Part shown: in pieces, positions 58,301 to 64,000 of the stretch
How positions within the stretch are numbered: position 1 is the first letter of the stretch
How the letters are laid out: every line of letters begins with the position of its first letter
NCBI RefSeq assembly: GCF_050908995.1
Contig: NC_135123.1
Span: forward strand, 3,906,001 to 3,970,000
Direction of reading: 5' to 3'
Source: Andrena cerasifolii
Taxonomy: Eukaryota > Arthropoda > Insecta > Hymenoptera > Andrenidae
Length of the DNA stretch: 64,000 bases
Notes under the pieces: model-generated
Database searches by the model: none
What the model was told of the DNA's origin: nothing
What the model saw: only the letters and a program-made list of their open reading frames with translations
Translations under genes and position numbers: made by a program

Positions 58301-61300
58301 AAAGTCGCATACTTTGAAATGCGGTGTCTCAGTAAATATGAACTGTACGCACAAGTGTGTTACATCATTTTGTTCGTCTTGGCGAGAGGAAGGCTCTACC
58401 GTTTTTATTTTTTTTAAATACTGATTTTTAAATAATAGTAGTTCGGGACGCGGCCGCCAGGCGGCGACCGGGCGAGCGTTTCTCGCTTGCGAAATAGCAC
58501 CGCGCCGGGAATAAGTAGCCGAGGGCTCTCGAGTTTACAGATTGCAGACTACAGACTATGTATCAGTCACGCTAATATTTTGGGCGAAGCTGAGACGGGG
58601 AATGATAGTTTAAATTATAAATCCAATTTTTTAGTATTGTCGTTGTGTGTTTTGGCTCCCCGTCTTGCTGGAAGAACCACATCGTTTTTATTATTTCCGA
58701 CGGAATTGGCAACTGCCGGTAAAATTATTTCCTAAGATATCTGAATTATTGTTCCTTTCGCTTGATCCCTTCGATTTTTATTATAGGTCCCCAACACCGT
58801 TGTGTGAAAAACAGCCCCAACACATAATGGATCCGCCAAATTTCATGGTTTGTTTTACTTTCGATGTTTGACCCGCTGCTATTAATGAGATCCAGTACCA
58901 GGATCTTCCGTCCGAATCAAATCGATTTATTTTTTACTTATCCACACTCCATTCTCTATAGGTATTAACAAATACTTCTCGTAGCTTTATATTCTTGTCA
59001 GAAAGAGCACATTTGCGTTTTCTTTCTTTAGCTTTTTAACCCAATTCCTTTCAAAGAACGGTGAATTGTCTATTCACTAGCCCTTATTTCTATTTAATTC
59101 TTGGGCCGCTATTTTCGGTGTTTTTGTACATTCCGAGCGAAGAATACGTCGCGAAATTTCACGTGCCTCTCTAGCGGGAATATGTAATTCGCGGTCTACC
59201 ATTCTCTGTCGAAGTTAAGGCACAACCATGTTTTTCTTATCTTGGCCATTATTGTGTGACTCACGTCACGTTTACTTGCAACTTCGCGTAGTCGTAACCC
59301 GTTACCACACAAAGAAATGATTGCTATCAGTTTTTTCTTCGCTGACTGACTTCGTGTTGAGTTTCGCGGTTCAAACAATTGGAAGACTGAAGAAATATCA
59401 CGGATTTTAAAATAAAAGCGTGTTATTTTCTACAATTGTCAACAAATGGCGACTATTGATTGTCCTGCTCTTCTATTATTTACCATTCGTTCTTTACACT
59501 TCTAACGAGACGTGCAAAAATGTTAACATTGCAATAAGCTAGCATTTTTTAAAATACTCTGCACATTGTTAGTATAAACGAAAATGAAGTGTTATATTTC
59601 ATTTGCATTTTACTAGATTCTGTTTGCAATTATAATATCCAAATTTTTGTAAAATAATTCAAATTATTAGTTATTATCGCACTTCTTATAAGACAAGCGT
59701 GTTAAAAAAATTTATAACTCCTCTTTCTATTTAGTGCCATCGAGTTGTTTTTTCGTATTAGAATCATGCCTAAGAAGTATGTATGCACTTCAAACCGTGC
59801 TGTTTGGTCGGACGAAAATTTAAAGGAAGCCATTCGAATGTTGAAGGGGGCTCGTACTACAATATAGAACAAATTTTGAGAATGTAGATATTTTTTATGA
59901 CAATTCGACTGATGCAGAAAATGACAACTACTGTGCAGTATGTGAACTACATTATTACGATAAAAAAGGACCTAAATGTAACTGGGTAAAAACTACTTGT
60001 TGCAAAAAGTGGGTCCATGAAGACTGCGTAGAGATTGGGGACTGTTTAGTTTGTTAGAAATAGCTTTTTTTCAAATATATTTTACGTTTCATTGAGTTCA
60101 AATATTTGTTATTAGTTACTAATAGCTTGAACAGTTTAAAATATTGTTGATTCTCAAAAATTTGAGTGCTTAGTTCGCACTTCATAGCTTGTGGCATATT
60201 ACCTCAGACCTTGTGGCATATTTACCCACCACTTGGGTAATATGCCTTCTTTAAGTCATTTTTATTTCATATTTTCCTCTTTCGAATTTCTAGATCTAAT
60301 ATATGCCAAAGGTTTTCTATGGGTTTGTTACGTACGCAGACCTATCTTTGACCTTTTTAACCCTTTCGGGTGTCCGGAATGCACGTGACCCGGCGGGGTC
60401 ACCGTTTCCTGCTGTGGTGTGATGCAACCGAGGTTTCCCCGAAAACCTAATATTCAATTGAAGGCATTCATGTCCCCACTACTTTCTAGCCGAATTTCGC
60501 CGTATAAAGAGAGCCACGAATCCACACTCCGGGGCTCATTTCAAGTGTACTACGTTCAGATGAAAGAGGCTTGCGAGATCGAGTATTAATTCAACTTAAG
60601 CCGTACAGCTCGCAGAGTTGCTGATAGGCGTTGTAATTATTAAAGTCCTTGAGACCCCCGCATTTCTCAGTGCGTCAAAACCGAGAGGTGGACTTAGGTA
60701 CCGCGACAACTAAACACTCAGAAACAACTGTAAGAACCGAGCTTATAGAATATAATTAGTTATTTCTTCCTCAGAGTTCCTTTATTTGAATCTAATCATC
60801 ATCTGAACTACCTCTACGAGACTAACCCACATAGATACATCTTTACCGCTCGAGGTGTATCACATTATATAGTTACGAGGCTAAACTGACATTTCTTAGT
60901 GGCTCCCGGTGCTATCCAGCCCCGGTTTGTCCACGGTTTCCAACCTCCTAACGGCTCCCGGTGTTATCCAGGCACCGGTTCGTCCGTGAACATTTACCTT
61001 CCTAGTGTCTCCCGGTGTTAGCCAGGCACCGGTTCCTCCATGCTTACCAACCTCCTTATAACGGCCCCCGGTATTAGCCCGGTTCCGGTTCATCCGTTAC
61101 TAACAAACTCTAACAAGCAAATTCAATCCTCGGCCTGGCAGCCGCCACTCTCATTGCCCTCAGCCTCGGCTCGTAACAGGCTTAACATCCGGTGATTGAG
61201 GTGGTGTTTGAAGTTGTTAAGTACGGTATAAAGAAGCCACTCTTTTGTTCCGTGGGCCGTGTGCTTTGGGTCATTATCTTGCTGGAAATGTCGCCCCAAT

Positions 61301-63460
61301 GCGCCACGTGCGGTTTATATGGTACGGGCCTGAGGCGCTCCAAATACCTTGGCCGCCGCGGGGGCCAAGCCGCGTGGCGGGAGAAAGGAGGCGTTGCCTC
61401 TGAAAATCGGCTGCCGCGTTCACTTAATTTTCAAGCCTGCATTAGGCAGTAAGTAAAAGCATTATTCTATCTAGAAGAACGAAACTTTATATCTTCTTTA
61501 TGCCCCACTTACGAAAAAACTCTTATTATAACCTCGTATTACGCTCCCCTTGAAACCAAATAACATTTGTCCGAAGCATTTTTTCTTTTATCACCAAAAA
61601 TAAACAAGTTAATGAGGTACATGTTTAAGACGTCTCTCCCTGTATATACTCCCTGCCATTTAAGAAGGAACCTGCCGACCGACGAGTTTAGACCGGTTCT
61701 GCGCAGGTTGACGCCCATTGGTGCCGGGAGACGCCGCTATTGGCTGTACCCCCACCATCGCTTTTTCAAGACCAATGAGCTCATCCCACATGCGCGAAAC
61801 GGGTTCCTTCTTAAATGATAGGGAGAATAGTATGTGTACAAAAGTGTCCGCAAATTTATACCAATTTGGACCACGAAATAAAAAATCGCATCGTAATGAA
61901 TGTTTTGCATTTTAGTGACTCAGGGGTAACAGAAGGCTGGTCTGTTTCGAAGTGATTCAAAACATGACAATTACTGTAGTTTCAAATTAAAAAATTGTGC
62001 TTCAATTTCTGTTTGATATAAAAAAATCGAGAAGATAATGTCACTGTCTGATTCATGTTTGTTATAAACATCGTCATTCTGTAGCAATTCTCATGTATTA
62101 ATGTATTGGCCGATTTACACTACAGTTTAAAAGATTGGGTACACACATTAGTGAAAGAAATATTAAATTTAGTACTCACGGTTTCATATTACGCCTGTCA
62201 TTTGTATATCTACATTTGTCAACTACTAGGTAAATGTGGGCAATCAAAAATATGATGTAAAATATCGGTCTTCCAGTTCAAACCATTTCCAAGATATTAG
62301 ACGATGAAGTTGTAAGAAAGTGGAAAGAATGTACGCAAGTGCCAGTAAATATTCATACACTTATACAGTATTTCTTCGTTACGGGCTCGGTTTGGTGTAC
62401 ACGATATGGACTTTTCGCTATCCCCACCACTTCTGTCTCACTCTTGTCCGGCGAAGGCGAGAGCGAGATGGAACGAGAGCGAGCGAGAGGCACTGAAAGC
62501 GAGTGAGGACGTTTTGTTTCGCTCCGTCTTTCGAACGTCTGACACTCTGTCCTTTGCGTGCGCGACCATCGCGCACGCCCGCCGCGCACACATTGTTCCA
62601 TCTCGCTCCCCCCTTCGGCCAGAAAGAAGCGAGAAACAAACTCTCGGAATTAGGGCTCTGTTCACGATACCGACTCAACGCCGGTCCCGACCGGCGAGCC
62701 GCTAACGAGGAAATACTGTACCAGCGCTGTCCAAGGTCGCTCCCGCGGGAGCTTGGGGTTCTCCCACTCTCGCCTGCGTTGTCAGGGATACCGCGCGACG
62801 CTAACCGCGAAGACGCTAGCCCGGCTAGCCCGTCATGGCAGCCTTTGTAGCGCCGCGCGGTCTCCTTGACAACGGAAGGCACGCTGCGCGAAAGAAAGAT
62901 TGGAAGGGGAAGCGGGCGCGTGAGGGGCCCCTACTCTGGACAGCGCTGATTTATACTAATATTGTTTTTTCTGGAATTTATATACTCTTTAAAACTGTCG
63001 GCACTTCTGTTCTCGCTTGCCCGTGTGAAAGAGCTGTTATTCAAGAACCTGTTTAAACTTGTTGAACTATACAATGACATTTTCCTAAATATTTGTCAGA
63101 CGTAGCATAAAATAACAGTAAGATTTACAAAAAGTCGAAAAATAATTTTAAGAGGGACAAAAGTAATTATAACATCAGAAAATGCTATTCTCTACAGCTA
63201 GAAGTGAATTAAATACTTTTATAGTGCAACAATCATTCAACAAATACCTGAGGATTAAAGTACCTACAGTCAGATGTTAGACTCTACATTTTATATTTGA
63301 ATGCAAAAGGCAAATATGGCAAGTGTACCCAAACTATTGAGCAGTAGTGTACATATTTCAACGTCATTACTAATGCAATTTCTTGTTAAAGTATATGACA
63401 GAAAAAATGGGTGGCGCGGAAGGAACCAAGCTCGACGTTGACTTTATGGACATGGAGAGG
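45190..63460 (+). CDS. EndoA: Endophilin A, first two coding exons (gene continues past the window)
   Basis: Endophilin A is an N-BAR/SH3 protein that bends membrane during synaptic-vesicle and other endocytosis. Coding exon 1 is 45225-45269 (MAFAGLKKQINKANQ) and coding exon 2 is 63392-63460 (YMTEKMGGAEGTKLDVDFMD, then MER). Both junctions are phase 0 with good GT and AG sites, and the joined 38 residues match the insect endophilin N-terminus: the amphipathic helix H0 and the start of the BAR domain. The ATG sits in a strong context (CCACCATGG). A pyrimidine-rich acceptor ends at 45189, so the ATG exon probably starts at 45190 and is preceded by a non-coding exon. Intron 1 is 18,122 bp and full of repeats. 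The rest of the BAR domain and the SH3 domain are outside the window. Confidence 0.92.
45716..46444. mobile_element. piggyBac-like MITE related to 10358-10647, with a microsatellite
   Basis: Ends CCCTTCGCGGTCACA... and ...TGTGTCCACGAAGGG. Shares GGTACAGTGAACCCCGTGTG and CTAGAAAA-ATTAGACCATGAT with the intron-2 copy. Borders are TTTA (45712-45715, 46445-46448) rather than the expected TTAA. 729 bp, enlarged by an (AAT)n run at 46306-46364. First repeat in EndoA intron 1. Confidence 0.75.
46306..46364 (+). repeat. (AAT)n microsatellite
   Basis: Uninterrupted trinucleotide run of about 59 bp. Confidence 0.97.
46600..47240. repeat. Region of degenerate short repeats
   Basis: AAAGTA(C/T), TTCGA and GATTCTACTT motifs recur many times, in both orientations, resembling the palindrome-array interiors of the hAT-like elements. 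No ends or duplication found. The 110-codon ORF here is probably not a gene. Confidence 0.4.
47241..48009. other. AT-rich intronic spacer
   Basis: No element ends recognised. Short TA-rich microsatellite near 47775-47810. Confidence 0.5.
48010..48797. mobile_element. hAT element with TTTCTCGAGAAA arrays
   Basis: Ends TAGTGTTCC...GGAACACTA, exact 8-bp duplication cttccagt (48002-48009 and 48798-48805). ATTTCTCGAGAAA palindromes are repeated near both ends. The middle (about 48330-48520) has short open stretches, possibly decayed coding DNA, but none I can assign with confidence. 788 bp. Confidence 0.92.
49350..49540 (+). repeat. Diverged dispersed repeat, second copy
   Basis: Copy of the 38100-38310 sequence. 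No ends defined. Confidence 0.6.
49707..49770. repeat. Direct repeat pair with 50126-50192
   Basis: CCCGGCGGGAGGCGCACCCC...GTCGCTAC-GGGTGAAAAAT occurs twice, about 420 bp apart, with a few changes. The second copy follows TTTTAA. An inverted fragment (GTAGCGCCTCCCGC) lies near 50392. Possibly a piggyBac-type MITE end. Confidence 0.6.
50126..50192. repeat. Direct repeat, second copy
   Basis: Second copy of 49707-49770, beginning right after TTTTAA. Confidence 0.6.
50502..50879. mobile_element. TA-flanked MITE, AGGTGAGTGTCCCAATTTCTG ends
   Basis: Inverted ends AGGTGAGTGTCCCAATTTCT...AGAAATTGGGACATTCACCT, with TA on both sides (50500-50501, 50880-50881). 378 bp. Terminal pattern resembles 21846-22502 (GTCCC-ATT core at a similar distance). 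Confidence 0.85.
51851..52100 (-). mobile_element. 5S-rRNA-derived SINE, copy 1 (full 5' head), nested in hAT
   Basis: Read on the minus strand from 52100, the first ~95 nt resemble 5S rRNA across the whole 5' two-thirds: GAAAACACCGGTTCCCGTTA, GATCACCGAAGTTAAGC, GGGTACTGGGG-like and AGATGGGTGACC. These cover the internal Pol III promoter. An unrelated body follows (CTGCTGCTGCTGGGACCCGA ... CGCCATCCTGTTTAAAACG) and an A-rich tail (AAAACAATAAAAACAAACAA). It is flanked by an exact 12-bp duplication ACATACCCGAGT (51839-51850 and 52101-52112). This is the organisation of class SINE3. It inserted after the hAT element formed. Confidence 0.88.
52948..53630 (+). pseudogene. hAT transposase remnant (ZBED type), frameshifted and truncated
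   Basis: A frame at 53153-53446 contains SVTIDEWSSLTRSQDSYLS, AHFITNNWGLKNFTF and EGRHTAENVTAVI. A frame change near 53440 leads to GRWNITNKLIAVVHDNASNM and then ISCTAHNLQLFIKGAL (to about 53590). These are the usual catalytic-domain landmarks of hAT transposases: T-D-x-W, then D-N-A-x-N-M, then C-x-A-H-x-L-x-L. An upstream frame (52948-53178) may hold more N-terminal residues. The BED finger and the C-terminal dimerisation region are absent, so it cannot be active. Confidence 0.88.
54136..54765. other. Spacer with GTATCGATACC repeats at left
   Basis: 54145-54275 carries several GTATCGATAC-like palindromes matching the flank left of the hAT element (51665-51725). This suggests that the hAT at 51735 landed in an older palindrome-array element. 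The rest shows nothing recognisable. Confidence 0.5.
54771..55140 (+). mobile_element. Solo LTR (370 bp)
   Basis: Starts TGTTACATCC and ends GGGACGTCACA (TG...CA), with a 5-bp target duplication GTGAC (54766-54770 and 55141-55145). Contains AATAAA near 55014 and a TATATATA near 55032. The length and 5-bp TSD fit an LTR retrotransposon of the BEL/Pao or Gypsy type. No internal coding region remains, so it is a recombination product. A short (ATATC)n run is at 54828-54845. Confidence 0.78.
55556..55776 (+). mobile_element. 5S-rRNA-derived SINE, copy 2 (5'-truncated)
   Basis: Begins inside the 5S head (AGATCACCGAAGTTAAGCAT, then GGGTACTGGGGAAAGATGGG), followed by the same body as copy 1 and an A-rich tail. 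Exact 14-bp duplication ATTTATATATAACT (55542-55555 and 55777-55790). A 5' truncation with a long TSD is typical of LINE-driven, target-primed insertion. The minus-strand ORFs over it are artefacts. Confidence 0.9.
56546..56653. mobile_element. Short piggyBac-like MITE (TTAA)
   Basis: CCCGTTCGCAG...CTAAGCGGG between TTAA (56542-56545) and TTAA (56654-56657). 108 bp. Short, imperfect ends; tentative. Confidence 0.5.
56919..57533. repeat. Fold-back element with tandemly duplicated arms
   Basis: Ends AAGGAGAGTCTACCAGGTG...CACCTGGGCGACTCTCCTT. Each arm contains two direct copies of a ~120-bp unit (GTGTCCGCCTCCGATTGCTT and GTGTTCGTCTCTGATTGCTT on the left, mirrored on the right), so four copies in two orientations around a centre near 57230. 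No clear TSD. Confidence 0.75.
57949..58224 (+). repeat. Dispersed repeat, copy 2
   Basis: Second copy of the 41673-41952 family, with the same start and end points, which supports real element borders. Confidence 0.8.
58590..59378 (-). pseudogene. Tc1-like transposase remnant
   Basis: On the minus strand in broken frames: an N-terminal helix-turn-helix region (LIAIISLCGNGLRLREVASK, then DVSHTIMAKIRKTW), RELHIPAREAREISRR and TKTPKIAAQELNR, then MKFGGSIMCWGCFSHNGVG, then FFQQDGEPKHTTTILKNW. This order matches Tc1 transposases, the last block carrying the second catalytic Asp. Multiple frameshifts and stops (for example near 59050, 58950 and 58770) make it dead. Terminal repeats were not found. 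Confidence 0.85.
59766..60057 (+). pseudogene. pogo/Tigger-like transposase remnant with internal deletion
   Basis: Starts MPKKYVCTSNRAVWSDENLK, then EAIRMLKG, the usual beginning of a psq/CENP-B-type helix-turn-helix. After a one-base frame change near 59864 it passes straight to a C-terminal cysteine/histidine cluster (CAVCELHYYDKKG...CCKKWVHEDC...CLVC), like the PHD-type finger at the end of insect pogo-like transposases. The DDE domain is missing. Identification rests on these two short ends. Confidence 0.65.
60361..61181. mobile_element. TTAA-flanked element containing a ~54-bp minisatellite
   Basis: TTAA at 60357-60360 and 61182-61185; left end CCCTTTCGGGTGTCC, right end ...CGTAACAGGC. 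From 60900 to 61100 there are four imperfect copies of a 52-56-bp unit around CCGGTGTTA-CCAGGCACCGG (60906, 60958, 61012, 61068). Similar units occur at 32570-32650 and 33495-33560. The element's ends pair poorly, so piggyBac origin is tentative. Confidence 0.5.
61186..61290 (-). pseudogene. Second Tc1-like transposase fragment
   Basis: Minus strand reads HFQQDNDPKHTAHGTKEWLL, then YTVLNNFKHHLN, from 61290 leftward. This is the classic Tc1 block around the second catalytic Asp, closer to consensus than the 58.6-kb remnant and from a different lineage. It is cut at 61290 by a CAGGCTT-family hAT fragment. Confidence 0.85.
61299..61439. mobile_element. CAGGCTT-family hAT fragment, right end
   Basis: Matches the right part of 4292-5618 (GGTACGGGCCTGAGGCGCTC, GGGAGAAAGGAGGCGTTGCC) and ends ...CACTTAATTTTCAAGCCTG at 61439. 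The left half is missing. Confidence 0.8.
61440..62400. other. Intronic spacer
   Basis: No element or gene recognised. Short ORFs only. Confidence 0.5.
62401..62960. other. CpG-rich block in EndoA intron 1
   Basis: About 560 bp unusually rich in G+C and CpG, with CGAGAG/GAGCGAG runs on the left (62450-62510). The right part (62720-62950) has inverted CAGCGCTGTCCA...TGGACAGCGCTG ends and includes the repeat shared with 2885-2965. Long ORFs (up to 154 codons) on both strands are a by-product of GC content. It could be a MITE cluster or an internal promoter lying about 430 bp before coding exon 2. Confidence 0.5.
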
Positions 63461-64000
63461 GTAAGTACATGTTCTAAAAGACATTTTTTAGAAAAAAATT
63501 CAAGACTATTCGATATAAATATTTAACATGTTACGTTTTTTTGAGTGGCTTGAGTTCTCAGCTGCTTAAAATTTTTAAATTTTCTTGTAATTACAAGATG
63601 CAATAATTTCATGCTGTGCGTGCGTTTTTTGTTCTTGCTAAAAGGTTTATTTTCACTATCTGTCTAACTGGCAATGAGCAACCGTTCGTCAAAATATCCG
63701 TTATCGTGAACTTTGCTGGATAGTTTGTTAAAGCAACCGCATGGTAGTATTCGTAAAAAGTAAAATACAATGGGCTTTCAATGAAGAAATTTTGTTTCGT
63801 CTAATAAGTCTTATATTTTATGTAAAGAATTCTCCCCATCAAATTCGTCCTGTGTTTTCCTCTCCAGTTAACTCTTTCCTCAATAATATTTTTTAATGCC
63901 CATGAATTATGATATCAATGATCAGGCAATATTTTCTATTTTACTTGAGTTAGGAGTAATGAATAAGGAGAGCAGATGGTAAAAATACAATATTAATGGG
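63461..64000 (+). other. EndoA intron 2, beginning
   Basis: Starts with a consensus donor GTAAGT after the exon-2 residues MER. AT-rich, no further exon before the window ends. Confidence 0.7.

Noticed and set aside
62418..62882. 154-codon minus-strand ORF with overlapping ORFs on both strands
   Set aside because: GC-rich DNA with few stops in any frame. The RIPDxAxESGRTP part is a dispersed repeat (noted as a finding) and no start, splice or family support exists.

Overview
The window looks like nuclear DNA of an insect, most likely a hymenopteran. The basis is three spliced, conserved animal genes with short GT-AG introns, AT-rich spacer DNA, and a very dense load of cut-and-paste (class II) transposon debris. 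The species assignment is inference; the gene identities rest on direct translation.

Genes. (1) Ribosomal protein S6 (RpS6) is on the minus strand at 4053-8615, in five coding exons encoding 251 aa. (2) Importin-11 (Ipo11) is on the plus strand at 9767-21451, in 17 exons encoding 973 aa. All exon phases fit. It lies head-to-head with RpS6 across about 1.15 kb. (3) The first two coding exons of endophilin A (EndoA) are at 45225-45269 and 63392-63460 on the plus strand, split by an 18.1-kb intron; the rest of the gene lies beyond the right edge. Between Ipo11 and EndoA (21.5-45.2 kb) I find no convincing protein gene.

Layout. 1-4.0 kb is spacer with MITEs. 4.0-8.6 kb is RpS6, with introns 2-4 each inflated by one transposon. 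8.6-9.8 kb is the shared promoter region. 9.8-21.5 kb is Ipo11, where the long introns (2, 6, 16) are largely transposon. 21.5-45.2 kb is a spacer of hAT, Tc1/mariner, PIF/Harbinger-like and fold-back elements and tandem repeats. 45.2-63.5 kb is EndoA intron 1, holding a 2.4-kb hAT with transposase remnants, two copies of a 5S-rRNA-derived SINE, a solo LTR, and Tc1-like and pogo-like remnants.

How it fits together. RpS6 (40S ribosome), Ipo11 (nuclear import receptor) and EndoA (membrane curvature in endocytosis) are housekeeping or neuronal genes with no obvious shared pathway, so the window is best read as ordinary gene neighbours with heavy transposon infill. The most notable signals are: the 5S-derived SINE with perfect target-site duplications, one copy nested in a hAT element; a set of hAT-like elements that each carry their own short palindrome repeated next to the termini; several nested insertions whose order can be read from target-site duplications; and a clear two-class intron-length pattern explained by transposons.
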